Shown here: in pieces, positions 22,530 through 34,776 of the stretch
Numbering within the stretch: the first letter of the stretch is position 1
How the letters are laid out: each line of letters starts with the position of its first letter
The notes under the pieces: generated by a model
Databases searched by the model: none
Seen by the model: only the letters and a program-made list of their open reading frames with translations
Told to the model about the DNA's origin: nothing
DNA from: Bedellia somnulentella
Lineage: Eukaryota; Arthropoda; Insecta; Lepidoptera; Bedelliidae
Assembly: GCA_963576735.1 (NCBI GenBank)
Contig: OY755187.1
Span: 13,702,001-13,766,000, forward strand
Reading direction: 5' to 3'
DNA length: 64,000 bases
Position numbers and translations under genes: made by a program

Positions 22530-23828
22530 ATACGAGTGTCACTTTGAATAATTTCTTAAGGTTTGTTTGCACGACGTATTTCAGTACGAAATGTAGGCCT
22601 ACAAAACTTTGATTGTGTGCAGACCCTGCAGGTTTTCACCTCATTAATTTTATCTAAATTTATGCCTCACTCAGCAGCTTCATATCATTGCCATTATAAA
22701 GTCTACATTCCTTTCTGAAAAACACAATTTTATAATTATTTCCTGCAAGTCTTGATACCGAAAAAAGGTTCGTTTGTAACCTAGGAACATACAGGACATT
22801 TTTAAGATCTATATTTTGAGATTTACATTTTATATTGCCTTTTGTGTCTATCATATGATAGTTTCCATCAGCAGTAATTATTTTATATGAACATTTTTCC
22901 TTGTTTTCAAATAAATGGATTGTGTTTACAGAATGACAGGTTGCCCCAGAATCAATTACAAATTCAATTTGTTCTTCCTGCTCATTACTGTTATTAATAT
23001 TAAATGAATTTATTACAGGGCTTACCGATTTTTTTATTTAAACAAAGTTTACTAAAGTGGGAGTCTGTATGACAATATTTGCAGTTGTTCTTAATATTGC
23101 AGTCTGTATTCCTGTGACCGACTTGTTCACATTTATAACAGGTGATATTGTTTGATGATTGTTTGCAATATCTTGCTATGTGGCCAATTTTGCTGCATTT
23201 GTAACATTTTCTTGCCATGAATACATTTTCAGTTTTTAATTCAGTGTTCAATTCTGTTTTTCTCATTTTTAATTCTAAATTTATTCTTGATATCAAATTT
23301 CTCAAAGTTTTGTCTGCGAATGGCGTTGCTTCCCATGAAGTTCTTAAAGCATTCATATTTTCCGGCAAGCAACATAGTATTTTTGAAATAATTTCCACAT
23401 CTTTCAGATCGAAATTAAGAGATTTTATTCTTGCCACATTATTTTCTTAACGGCTTATTTCTTCTATTATATTTTGATTTTCAAATTTAAAAGTGTAAAA
23501 CTCTTGTAAATAATTATTCAATTGCGTTTCTTTGTTTTTAAGTATTATATTGTCTAATTTCATTAACATAGCACGTGATGACTCACAGTCAATAATATAG
23601 CTCGTATATTTTTTGTAGACATTGTCTAAAGTTATGCATTGCGCTTTTGCATCATTAATTTCGTATTTTTTTTTCTTTTTTATTAGTACAAACATTCTCT
23701 TCCAAAACGGATATCAAGCGTTTTGATTTTAATATTAGATTAATTTTCTTACGCCAAAAAGTATACTCGTTTTCGCTTACCGGCGTTTTCTCTTCAGTGG
23801 TATTTTCTTCATGATTTCGATACTCCAT
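22530..23828 (-). pseudogene. Copia gag-protease fragment
   Basis: The gag start is MEYRNHEENTTEEK at 23828, and the reading frame continues with shifts through 23695-23447 and 23437-23000. Two CCHC zinc knuckles lie at about 23220-23050 (CYKCSKIGHIARYC, then CYKCEQVGHRNTDC). The protease follows with the DSGA active site near 22940. Next comes the pre-integrase block (LYVPRLQTNLFSVSRL near 22790). Homology ends near 22540 at the start of the integrase core. Sequence at about 23886-23900 resembles the internal tRNA-iMet primer site of Copia elements (GGTTAT start). The LTR upstream is not delimited. Gag packages RNA and the protease matures it. Dead copy. Confidence 0.85.
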
Positions 23829-23899
23829 TTTTTAAATATTTAAACAACTATCACTCGTACGCCATTACCTCATCCGGGAACGCTTGCCTATAACCTTTT

Positions 23900-24465
23900 A
23901 TTGGAATATCCACATCCCTATCCAGGAAGATAATCAATTAAAACTTCGATCTTCTTTTCTTAATTCATATATTATCACTTTTTATATTGCGTATTAAATT
24001 TCACATCACAATACTGCCCAACTATAAAATATTCACTGTATATTTATATCAAAAACATAACTAGTACAACCACTTCTTCTTTTCCTCTAAAAAATTTTCC
24101 TAACGTCTCCATAAAAACAACTAAACCCTAATTCTCTTTTTAAATATAGATTAAATGTCAAACCAAAAACTAAATTTAAACGTTCCACTCTAAAGAATAT
24201 CATCAACATAATATATTAAAATCTTACCTGTAGATATTGGTAATCCGTTTTATCATTATTTATTTCTTTTTCGTTAGTCTTCTGCGATTTTTATCATTAT
24301 TTAGTTCCTTTTTGTTATTTTTCTGCGATTTGTCGATAATATCTTTAATCCTCTGGTTTATTTTATTGTTTATATTTTGTTATTGTTATGACAACGACGG
24401 AGCTGAGAGTTGTCAATTTATTAATTTATCTTAAAATCTGCTTTCAATGTTACTGTAATTTCAGG
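23900..24465 (-). other. Probable Copia LTR/leader region, boundaries unresolved
   Basis: This AT-rich sequence directly precedes the Copia gag and primer-binding site, where the 5' LTR should lie. I could not find a second copy in the window or clean TG...CA ends, so the call rests on position only. Confidence 0.3.
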
Positions 24466-24750
24466 GTTACCAGCTGGGTCCCTATCTAGTGTGGACTTCT
24501 TTCCTGACCACAAGGTTACTGATGCCTGTAGTGATATAGTGTCCGGCACACTTTTTAAGCTCACCACTATCCTCCTCTGATCGAATAAGGGGAGCAGGGC
24601 CCTACATACGGCTATGCAAAATTCCGGGTTGGAGAGCCCACTTACGACTTCCCTGCGTTGCGCCTGCCCGGATCGTTTGAGCGCACAAGCTTCTGTGCCA
24701 GCCGGGACGCGACGGCCGATAGGATTAACGATTTACGCGACGGAACCACC
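24466..24750. other. Unassigned GC-richer block
   Basis: About 285 bp with markedly higher GC than its surroundings (for example near 24640-24720), no convincing ORF and no terminal repeats. It may be a LINE 5' UTR or LTR piece. I do not recognise it. Confidence 0.3.
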
Positions 24751-24769
24751 ACTCTAGACATGTGTGAAT

Positions 24770-24965
24770 TATTAAGACATGGCATGATTTACACATAAAA
24801 TCATTTCACAGGGGCTTTCTTTGCCAAATCTTTTCATTGCGTTTGGTCCATCGCTTGTTACGTAAACAACATCACTCTCAAATTTCAATCCAAAATGTTT
24901 CAAACGTTTCTCCCCCACTTACCGGGTATATGGACTTACCCCAAAATTATAATGTGTTGTTTCTG
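24770..24965 (-). pseudogene. hAT transposase fragment
   Basis: A minus-strand frame of about 45 codons reads RLKHFGLKFESDVVYVTSDG and continues PNAMKRFGKESP to VNHAMS. The TSDG...H pattern matches the second catalytic region of hAT transposases, where a TDG-type motif is followed by a Cys/His block. Only this piece is left. It abuts a Helitron fragment on its upstream side. Confidence 0.6.
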
Positions 24966-24994
24966 TAGCATGAAAAATAACACTTAAATTGTTT

Positions 24995-25272
24995 TAATTC
25001 ATTATTCCGATGATGAAGCACAAAACTCTAGATTGTAAATTTTCTCCTACAGTGACAACAGCCACTTTGTTAACAGTGGGTGAATTAGGCCTCCTTGTGT
25101 GTCCACCGGCAGGTGTTTTGTCAGCTCGAATGACAATATTATGGCTGTCAGGTGGTATCCGATTCAGTGAAATTTTGAATATGTTTACTAAATGTGTATT
25201 CAGATCAAATGGAAGCCAACAGTCGTTAGTCAGAAGACTTGTCGCCGCGTAGATTTTGTAAGTATTAGACAT
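24995..25272 (-). pseudogene. Helitron Rep/helicase fragment
   Basis: Ninety-two codons with NTHLVNIFKISL, then HNIVIRADKTPAGGHTRRPN and SPTVNKVAVVTVGE. The order 'IRADK.P.G.H.RR.N.P...EVAV' is a conserved block just upstream of the Rep motifs in insect Helitron proteins. The Rep nuclease and helicase domains themselves are absent. It is the only Helitron-encoded protein piece in the window, while non-coding Helitrons lie at 4.3, 30.1, 32.5 and 38.6 kb. Spacer 25273-25940 has no recognisable gene. Confidence 0.75.
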
Positions 25273-25959
25273 CTTTGTCTATTAGATGTCTTGTTTTAAT
25301 TGCGCGCAGCTTCATATTTTTTATTAAGCAAAATTTTGTCTAAAGACAGTCTTGACTTTAGTGTTCGATGGCTCTTATAATAAAAAAAAACACTATCACA
25401 ATTGAAAATTAACATAAATAAATCCTTATAGCGTAATATTAGAAATAAAAAAATACATAGAAAAAACGTATCAGATCTCTAGTTTCTTATTTGGATAATG
25501 CATGTTTGTTTGCTTCTTTTTGAAATGTATCATATAGTGACTCAGTGCTATCAGATGAATCTGAGTTACTAAGTCGATGTCACAAATGGCACACTACGGC
25601 CCAAAAATTCGTCCTCACGTCTATGAAATGGTCGGATACAGTTTTTGTGGAACTAAGCACCTTTTAGACTTGTGATAGTCTCAGGTGTTGCCTTTCCAGG
25701 TTTATCTGTGTCCTGCGTTTTTTTTTTACTTATACTCGTGGTGGTGTCTTAGGAATTTGTAGTTATCTTTTTCTTTTTGTAAACCTTTGTAGATTTTTTC
25801 TTGTCTTAAGCGCTTTCCATATATTTTTTTATTTGTTATTGTAGTTTCTTTTCCATCATTTTTAAAATTTGTCCTTTGGTTTGGTTTTCACAAATAGTAG
25901 GTAAGTCTGAAGTCAGGGCAAAAGGTAATCGCTAAGTCTTGTCATTCACAATTTAGCAA

Positions 25960-26520
25960 AGCGTTAAAATTGGTCTCCTCCTCCATCGATCCTAGTACAC
26001 TTGGTGATCCTGAAGCTTCTTTCAAGTTTGTATCAGTAGTTTAAATGGCGCTCACACTCTCCGGGTTTTGGAATACAAACCAAAGTCTGTGTCGGCCTTG
26101 AAGTTTTCGATGTATATAATTATTGGTTTCGTTTGAACTGCTTCGCATAATCTAAGTATTCCTTCACCGATTTGATAGCAAAAATTGGTATATGTCAAAA
26201 TCGGCATATCAGCAATTTGGTCGTCAGCTGGTATGTCTTTTGTTGTTGAACATTTGGTGTAGTCGACGTTATTAGCGTCAAATGGAAATAAACCAGTGAT
26301 TTGGATTGGAATCCAAGATCCAAAGTGCTTTCTTTAGGCATTTTGTAAAACTTTCATTGTTATAGACCTCTCCCGCCGAACTTTATTCCTAACAGCTTTG
26401 ATTGGCTGGAATGCTGCGCCATCTACAGGTTGTAGTATGCATGTTGCATTGAGATATTATACTTGATTTTTGTACAGCTCCGACACTTCTATACTCAAAT
26501 ACGTAATTTTGGGAAAAACA
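25960..26520 (-). pseudogene. pogo/jerky-type transposase DDE fragment
   Basis: The minus strand reads LNATCILQPVDGAAFQPIKA near 26450, then TGLFPFDANNVDYTKC near 26290. These are the conserved 'P.ATH.LQPLD...F.PLK' and 'GLFPFD...VDYTKC' blocks at the end of the DDE domain in this family. Stops and shifts are frequent and the DNA-binding domains are absent. It differs in sequence from the element at 12.3-13.8 kb, so it is a separate family. Confidence 0.65.
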
Positions 26521-26523
26521 GTC

Positions 26524-26846
26524 TTAGTCAGGTACCATTGAGGAAAGGGGGCCGATATCGTACATAGGCTCATCCCTGGGTGCGTCTTCAACGGTGCTTG
26601 GCTTTATTTCCGGGACTGGACCTCGTTGCGGCTTATTCTGTGCCTCTTTGTTATTTTTGAAATTCTGAGACCGCTTGGTTGGTTTGCGGTTCTTTTCCGT
26701 CTGAGGGTCACTGGGGGTAGGCACATAGCTCCAATCGTCCTGCATCCTCTTTTCGTTGTATTCGCTCTCTGCGCGTCTCGGGCCGCACGGTGGTTACCAC
26801 CGGATTGGCCTCTGCCACGTGAAGCTCCACGATTAGAGTTACTCAT
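26524..26846 (-). CDS. Unrecognised RG/basic low-complexity ORF with one frameshift
   Basis: It starts at the ATG at 26846 (MSNSNRGASRGRGQSGG), Arg/Gly-rich and nucleic-acid-binding in appearance. It shifts frame near 26745-26750 into MQDDWSYVPTPSDPQTEK, a Lys/Asn/Gln-rich stretch, and ends MYDIGPLSSMVPD at 26524. It is about 105 residues if the shift is ignored, probably disordered. It ends where the pogo fragment begins. It could be a gag-like ORF1 or an RGG-protein remnant; I cannot tell. The stretch 26880-27560 has LINE-tail-like A/T sequence and no gene I recognise. Confidence 0.35.
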
Positions 26847-27559
26847 GAAGAAAACTTGTTTAAATGTCAAAAACGACATTTTTCATACTCACTTATTGGG
26901 TTTATTTTTCAGCTTCTTCTCAAATTTTAACAGAGCTTTTTCTTGTATTAAAGGCTTGTTTCTGAAAGTTTTTAATCTTACAATGTCCGTACCTTTCAAT
27001 TTTATTTATTTTATTTTCATTTATTTAAAACAGTCGTTTACATTACAAATTTACATGCAATATTCTATTTATAGCACCAATTGTGAATGGCCAATTTTTA
27101 TGTTGTGGCAGTGAAGGCTTGAACTACAATTTTTTTGTGTTTTTGGCACGCAAGGAACTCGAATGCACATTTATCTTTTACAATGTCAAATTTTTTTATT
27201 GAGAGTTTCTCTTCGTGTGCATGGGAGTCCAAAAATATGTAAGTTCGTTAAAAAATGTGCCAAAAACTTTCAGCAAATGGTCAGATACATACATGAGGCT
27301 CTTTTCTTTGCTATTGAATTCTTTATGAGACACCCATGAATGAATATCTAACTCATTTGATGTAAGATTCAGCTTACACTGTTTTTTTTAGTATTTTTCT
27401 TACAATTTAGCCAGCAGTGTATGCTCGAGCGTAAGTAATGAAGCGTTCACGCCTTGCCATACTTACAAGATTTTCCGGATCATTACTAAGATTACAATAT
27501 CTTTTTAAATCACTGCTATTGATTTTAGTTTCATTTTCAGTATTTTTATTAGCGAATAT

Positions 27560-30375
27560 AGATTGCATTTTCATTACTTGATAATAGGATTCATCTTCAC
27601 AATTAAAAGAGTTAATCGGTTGAAACCTGTTATCAGCAGTGATTTAAAAGTATTGCTGAAACTGTGGCAATTTGGCTTGGTGTTTCGCAAATTGTAGACT
27701 CTTACCTTCCCAAAAAAAAAATCTAAACCATCTGAATTAAAATATCTGGGACACATAAATTTCAAGCCTTTTGTCTCAAAAAATTGCCACAGTTTCTGAA
27801 AACAAGCTTCACTCTTGGTACAGTTTTTTTATAATTATTAATAAACCTAAGATTTTCTAGCTTCTTTATTGCTTCTTTCCAAAACTCATGGTGTATTGAA
27901 GTTTTTGTTACTGATGTTCGTAGCACTTTACTTATTTTGTTCCTTTTACTGGCTCCGTTCAAACTATCAAATATTTTGTCTAGAAAAGCAACTAGTCGGC
28001 TAGTATTTAATAGTGTTTTACTTCCACTGCGAACTAGAACAAAAATCGTTACATTACTACATATTTATTCTTCTATTAGGTTCCAAATTTAATATTATTT
28101 AAGGCAAACAATGAACTAAGCTAAGGGACTGAAACAATATCATCACAAACAAATACCATTAGTTTATTCGATTTTAAGGGATTCTCTATAATAAACAACA
28201 GACAAAGTTTAATACTTACGAGTTTCTGATACCTATGCCAAAGCTCCGGCCATTGTGTGATTAAAAACTTTTAACCTGAAATATAAAACAGTTAGGTTGT
28301 GTATGTAAATGTAAAAATATAAATGTAATTTTAATAAAATATTTATGAAAGAAACAACTAACCTTCATCATTTTTTTTATTTTCTCTGGAATGATATGCT
28401 CATTATTAAATTTATGCAGGATTCTGGTCTCAGCATGTCTGCAGTAAATTTTGTAAACATCGATAATATCAGACCATTTGGCAATCTCAGTCATTTAATG
28501 TCTTTTGTAAGAAAATTGTTCCTTATTCATTTGATTAGGTGTGGAGGATCGAATAAAATATTTAATTTATGACAACCAAATGGAATTGTATCATCTGCAA
28601 TGAAAAAATATTTTTTACTTGAAAAAACACAACATTGTAAATCTTTATCCGACGTCAAAAAAGGACGAGGTTCTCAATTTGATAGAATACTTTCTTTTTC
28701 ATGTTTGTTACTGAATTACTTGAGAACTACCATATATTTTTTTTGTCATAAGTGCACTTTTTGATAAGTTCAACAGAAAATGAAGTAAAAGTCATATCTT
28801 TATGAATGATGTAATAGCACTACGCATATCTACCCGTGGGTGTTATTCAAAAATTTATATATTTATATTAAAAAATAAAATATTTTTTTGTTATAACTTC
28901 TTTGTGCTCAGTTGTTTTCAATAATTTATTGATTCACATAATACAGTCAGTCACCTCTTGTTTAAGTGAAGAAAATATCTGTAAATTTATTCCTGGTCCA
29001 ATCCTTAATTGAGCTAGCATTTCTTTCAGTGTGGTTACGGAAGGCACTATAAATATTCTAAGAATATTGTTCTTTGCAAAAATTTCTATGCTTTAGGGCT
29101 TTGTTTTTGTATAGCTAGAGATATAAGTTTTTCTTCTTCGGTAAATCTTCTACCACTTTTTTCTTTTGAACATTCCTTAATTTGCATCCACATTATGCTT
29201 TTTGCTACTGGATTTAGAGATGCAGTTAAACTTTCAAATGAATTTTTTTGGTAAATTTTAAAGCTCTTCTAGCTCTTTGATGAAAACTAAGTAGTTTCTT
29301 CGATTTTCCTATACTCCTTATAAAGTTTGCTACAAGTTGGGGTAAGTGTTTTGGTGTTTTTTAATATTCTCCTATTTTTCTTTATGGCAGATGTAGATTA
29401 GATATCACTGGAGTGACTCTCAATGTCTTTTGTGATAAAATTTCAGAATTAGACGTTGAAGGAATCTAAGAAAAAAAATTAAGTTGAATACTTAAGTTGA
29501 AAAATCATTAAATTATTGGTAAAATATTGCACATGCAATTACTAAATTGGCATATCCGGCTTTGATAGATTTACACAGAAATCCTCAACTGCATGATTAT
29601 AATAATTTAAAGTTATGGAATTAAGTCTCATTTGTGGAGTGTAACACTCTATTTTGTAGCATAGCTAAATCTTCAGTACTGTCAAATAATAACAAAGTTC
29701 AGAATGAAAGCATCTTATCTATTTCCATAGGAGTATTTGGTGATGTTGCTATTGTCAGAGGAACTGGCGCTGACAAATAAATAATGCTAATTTTAAAAGT
29801 AACAGGAGCTCAATTAATTTTAATAAACCTAAAACTTATCTTTAGTAAATAAATAAATCCTATTTATATTAAAAAATGTGAAAGTTTAGATGTTGGGAAA
29901 TTTATGTGTTTGTGGCAAAAAGGCTCCTTCAGTACACAATGAATATGGATAAAATTTGAGAGAATGCTAGAAAATGGCCCAAACTAATAAATATGGTACT
30001 TTTTATCCCAGATATTTTTACCAATAAAATATTCATGCCTGATTGAACTACCAGTACTAGAAAAAACACCGTAAGTCTTGTCATAAGCGAATTTGACATT
30101 ACAAAGTCTATCGGGTCAGCTAGAAAAATATAATAATAAATCGTAGTATTTTTACAGCAGTATTTGGTCTACACTTATAATAATAAAAGCAGCTGAGGAT
30201 TGAGCTGAGCTGACTTCAAGCCTGTGGAAACCTGTGTGTGTGGGCAAATATGGGCATTAGTAACTAGACTGGTGAATATTAACTTACCTATATCTGTAGC
30301 AGTTGCAAGAAAAGACTTGCATATTATGGATGTTGAAGCTCATAAGGGGCATGCTTGACGTTGAGGCGTAAGCAT
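27560..30375 (-). pseudogene. P-element-like (THAP9-type) transposase pseudogene with introns
   Basis: Pieces in minus-strand order are as follows. An exon at 30375-30288 has clean splice sites (TTTATTTCAG before, GTAAGTTAA after). At about 29300-29080 lies KSIMWMQIKECSKEKSGRRF, then EEEKLISLAIQKQSPKA. At 28620-28560 lies DDTIPFGCHKLNILFDPPHLIK. At 28500-28370 lies KWSDIIDVYKIYCRHAETRI, then NNEHIIPEKIKKM, with a GTTAGT donor. At 27960-27574 lie WKEAIKKLENLRF and SDGLDFFFGKVRVYNLRN. These are the coiled-coil, RNase H-like core and C-terminal 'FF..R' blocks of P transposases. Several stops are present. The THAP domain was not found. Confidence 0.75.
29880..30123 (+). mobile_element. Helitron-like non-autonomous element, copy 1 (3' end)
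   Basis: It shares about 220 bp with the copies ending at 32515 and 38597: a 'gaatgctaga' block, then accaataaaatattcatgcc, then cataagcgaatttgaca and a terminal GGGTCAGCTAG. A short stem (gaca...tatc, decayed here) precedes the end. It sits inside the P-element pseudogene, so it is younger than that copy. Its 5' boundary is not resolved. Confidence 0.6.
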
Positions 30376-31079
30376 CTGAAATAAAGTGTAAATTGAAAGA
30401 ATGAATTTATAAATAAAGTTAAATATCAGATTTTGTTACCTAAATATATTTGAAAATATAAGATCCCTCATCATGACAGATGTCAGCCAATATATTTGTA
30501 TAACATGGGTTGCAATCTTAAAATGGCATTTACACATCATGCATAATAATTGTTGCATTAAAATTTACTTGTGATAGTACTGGACCAGCACAAAACACAG
30601 ATATTTATAAATACATTGAATTTCCAACTATACAGCTCTTGACTGGCCATATTCATTCATATAAATATTAGGGTTATAGTTTTTTTAAACTTTTAATTGT
30701 ATATGTAAAAAATATATTAAGCTTCTTAAACAAAATATTGTATGTAAACATAAGAATCAAATTACTAAAACATACCTAATGGTTTAGAAGCAGCATAATT
30801 ATGATCATTAAGCTGTAGTTGTGATCCAAATACATTGTTTCGGATTTTCTGAAAAAGTAATGAACTATAGAAGAACTTTATGTTTGGCTTTAAATTCAAA
30901 ATTTAGATTTATTCTGATATGCTCAGTTCAATATTATTTTCATGATTATTTGATGCATGTAACTATTAAAATCATCAACAGGATAATGTTGCTAAATACT
31001 GGACTTTACACTTTGGAATTTAAAGATCAAAAACCACGTAAACAACACTTAAGTTGTGGTTAACAGAAAGTCCAGTCAT

Positions 31080-32250
31080 AATTTTATGTTTGGTGAACAA
31101 AATTGTAATAAACCTTGTTTCAAAATGTTTATGACATACACATTGTTTCGAAAGTTCGCTTATACTAAGAGAACTGAAAAAGATTTCAACCACTTCATGC
31201 GTCTTTGGTCACAAGTTGGGAACTGATGTTAAAAAGTGACCTGACGCTTATTACCACATCTCGGTACACAGCACTTGCTATAGCGCATTTTGATTTCAAC
31301 ATTGGAACGGAAGAACTGAAAGCTCAACTCAACGTTGGTAGCGAAGAAATTACAAGTTGTCGGACTAGAAATTAATCTTAACCACGAAAGCTGAATTTAC
31401 TGCTGAGAACTCAACCAAACAAACCATCAACAACAAGTAAACTAATTCCACAAGTAATTCAAATTTAAAATGACTGACATTGACAGATGACAAAACAAGC
31501 GGAAATGGCAGGGGAAGTAAGGCATGCGGGGGCTGAAGTGGTTGAGTATCATTTTCCCGCTGTCACTTTGTACGTCTAGTTTTTTTTTGTATGAAGATAA
31601 ACGCCCGTGTTTTGTATGTTTTATGGTGGTGGCGTCCTCTTTAAAGGCACATTTTATTTTCACAAAATAAATATATATATATATACCCGTACTTAAAAAT
31701 GTCAACAATATCAGTTACCGCCCGTTGAGTCTGTGCTTTTAGTAGATTTGAAATCAAGAAATAACGGTGGAAAAATATAGTATTATCACGCAGTGGTCAG
31801 TCATATATCCAGTAACAAAGCACGCAAGCTCAATAAAGCGCTCGAATAGTAAACGGTGGGGGCGCGCAGTGACGTCGCTGGAGATAGTTGCGAACGCTAG
31901 AGTGAGATTCACCAGTAGTAGCGTCGTAGTAGAGATGGCAGTTGTGCAGCTCGCTGGGTCGCGGTGGTAGGGATATGATGATATTCTATGCGTGGGAGTG
32001 AGACTCACCGCGATATCAGACAGCTACTTGCGCCGAAGCGGTGGTGGTCAATTTGCAATGGCGGTATGGCGCCAGTTTCAAGTATAACTTCTTAATACTC
32101 CTGGTACCTTATTATATGATATGAATTAAATTTAAAATATCAGTAAAAAGTTTAAACACTTCTGCTCTAATCCGAAATCCGAAGGTCAGGGGGGCATTCT
32201 AAGTCGGCACTACACGGCAAATGAGTCGTATTAACAAATAATATGTCAGG
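31080..32250. other. Gene-free stretch with minor repeat scraps
   Basis: No supported gene. 31840-32040 is unusually GC-rich and holds two CG-rich GTGAGA(T/C)TCACC segments. A scrap of SINE family A (its 5' end, inverted: 'taagtcggcactacacggca') lies at about 32197-32216. The remainder is AT-rich spacer with a (TA)n run near 31670. Confidence 0.4.
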
Positions 32251-32395
32251 ACGTGGTTTATTATTAGCCTCCAGTTGGAGGTAAAACGTTTTCTTTGTAT
32301 CTTCGATTTATATGATCAAAAAGCTTATAGTAATAATAATGAATTGAGGGATCATGTAAAAAAATCAATACATAGTATAAAATGAAGTTGCGAAG

Positions 32396-32515
32396 GGCCA
32401 GGAAAAATTTGACCAATAAAATATTCACGCCTGACTGAAGTAAGAGTACCGGAAAAAACGCCTTAAGCTTTATCATAAGCAAATTTGACAGTACGAAGTC
32501 TGTCGGGTCAGCTAG
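32396..32515 (+). mobile_element. Helitron-like non-autonomous element, copy 2 (3' end)
   Basis: It runs from ttgaccaataaaatattcac to GGGTCAGCTAG followed by T. The subterminal stem GACAG/CTGTC, separated by eight bases, sits about 11 bases before the end, which fits the Helitron 3' rule. It is truncated on the 5' side relative to the other copies. Confidence 0.65.
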
Positions 32516-33498
32516 TACTCAAATATATTTAATAAAGTATGTAAAGAGGCTGAAACCAGATACCTAAGCCGTCGTATCCGAACATTCGATAATTAAGTTT
32601 AAACAGTGTGGAATATTATCAACACCCAAACAGGCCAAGGTAAACCATGTGATCAGGAGTTCTGTCTTCGATCTGATCATGGTCTGACTACCTCTAATAA
32701 TCGCTTGTATTTTTGAAAAAATATTTTACTGATATACCATCAAAAACAACTGAAAATTTAAACACATCGGTTGTAAAAGCTCACACTTGTTACAACAAAA
32801 TGTTGATAGTTGCGAAACTTTTTTTCTTTTAAAGATGTCAGCCCTACAGATATCGAAAAATGTTTCAAATCATTAAAATTGAAAAGTTCTGAAGACATTT
32901 GGGGTATTTCAGTGAAAGTTTGCCATAATTTTATTGTAACTTTGTCTCCATATTAAGCAGACATATTTAATGAATGTATAAGAAATAAAATCATTCCAAA
33001 TCTCATGAAACATAGTAAAATTGTACCTCTTCTTAAATTCGGAGGAGATAAAATTAGTCCTGATGGTTATAGACCCATATCTATCCTGCCAGTTTTAAGT
33101 AAAATATTTCAAAAACTAATGTTCAATAAAATGCTTTTGCATTTCGCTTCTAACAAATTGTTCCATCCAAAACTATTTGGCTTTACAAAGGGCCGCTCTA
33201 CCACCGATGCAGGCGTTGCCTTAATGAAACTCATTTTTTATTCGTGGGAACGTAAAATGATGCTATTGGTTTGTTTTGCGATCTTACGAAGGCATTTGGT
33301 TGTGCAGATCATGAAATCCTTTTTATTAAATTAGAACATTATGGCATACAAGGTGACGCTTTAAATTAATAAAGTCTTACTTTTCGGATCGGGTACAGAA
33401 AGTGCAAATCAATAATACAATATCACCTGGAACTCATGTAAAAATGGGTGTTCCGTAGGGTTCTATTTTGGGCCCATTTTTATTTTTGGTTTATATTA

Positions 33499-34776
33499 GG
33501 TCTTTACCTACGAAATTGCCGTTTTGTATGAAAAAATTTTAACGAATTTTTTTCTTGTATTTTTTAATTGTATTAATCGAAGTAATCGCCCATGCAATCA
33601 ATGCATCTTTGCCAACGCAGTGGCAGTTTATTGTTGCCCTTCTTGAACAGATCAGCTGGACGGGAGGCAACAAATTCTACAAAGGCATTTTGTACTGCCT
33701 CTCGGGTATTGAATTTTTTTCCCGCCATGAAGTTATCCAAATTCTGGAAAAAGTAGAAGTCTGTAGGCGCAAGGTCTGGTGAGTACGGTGGATGATGGAG
33801 AGCTTCCAACCCCAGTTCTTGCAACTTGGAGACCGTCTGCTGTGCAGTATGAGGTCGCGCGTTGTCGTGCAGGAGCGGAGACGAGCGATTGAGCAATGCT
33901 GGTTGGAGATGTGCCAGCTTCTCCATCATTGTGTTCAGTTCTTCACACTACACATCTGCAGTAATGCTCACCCCGTTTGGTAAGAAGCTGTGATGAATCA
34001 CACCGGCGCTAGACCACCAAACAGTGACCATCACTTTTCTAGGGGTAAGTTTTCGTTTAGGGCACTGTTTAGGTGCTGAACCAGGATCCAACCAACTTGC
34101 TGAGCGCTTGCGGTTGTCAAACAGAATCCATTTTTCGTCGCAGGTAACAATGCGGTTCAAAATTCCTTCATTTGTGTGTCTGTTGAGCACTGCAAGGCAC
34201 TTCTCGACGCGTACTTCGCGCTGGCGATCATTGAGTTCGTGGGGCACCCATTTGTCAATCTTTTTTACCTTGCCAATTTGACGCAAATGTACCAATATTG
34301 TTTTGACGCTAACGTCGAAAGCTGCTGCTAATTCCGCCGTAGATTGTGTATCATCAGCTTCCACAATCGCCTTTAACTCGTCATTGTCGACCAAAGTCTT
34401 CGGACGACCACGAGGTTCATTTTTCAGGTCGAAATTTCCAGAACGGAAGCGAGCAAACCAATAACAGGCGGTGCGTTGGTTTGTAGTGTTAGCTCCGTAA
34501 ACGTCATTGATGTTGCGTGCCGCTTGTGCCGCGTTGCTGCCACGACGGTACATATATTCCATAATTACTCGAATTTTTAACGTATCCATGATGACGAAAA
34601 AGATTGAAATGCGATGAAAACGTAACACTAATCAATAAACAAATGACTACTTTTGGAAAAAGAATTCCATGTTTTTAAAATAAAATTAATTTGAAATTAG
34701 AATTCTTAGTCAAACAAAAATTATTTTGATTTGAAATGGCCAGTACTGCAGAACGGCAATTTCATAGGTAAAGACC
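33499..34776 (-). mobile_element. mariner element with intact ends
   Basis: 1,278 bp, the usual mariner size, flanked by TA at 33497-33498 and 34777-34778. The inverted repeats start GGTCTTTACCTACGAAATTG on the left and GGTCTTTACCTATGAAATTG (inverted) on the right, with two mismatches over about 29 bp. It is inserted in a LINE RT, whose frame is continuous when the element and one TA are removed. Confidence 0.92.
33573..34589 (-). pseudogene. mariner transposase with one in-frame stop
   Basis: Likely start at 34589 (MDTLKIRVIMEYMYRRGSNA), about 338 codons, normal for mariner. Two helix-turn-helix motifs lie in the first 110 residues. The catalytic triad is visible: Asp in TCDEKWILF (about residue 152), Asp in LLHDNARPHTA (about 241), and Asp 34 residues later in YSPDLAPTDFYFF, i.e. 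D,D34D. A single TAG at 33948-33950 lies in the same frame between ITADV and CEELNTMMEK. The other codons are intact, so it is recently disabled. Sequence style is closest to the cecropia subfamily, by eye. Confidence 0.9.

Noticed and set aside
26626..27114. Plus-strand 162-codon ORF
   Set aside because: Antisense to the RG-rich ORF, then continues into AT-rich sequence; composition looks like translated spacer.
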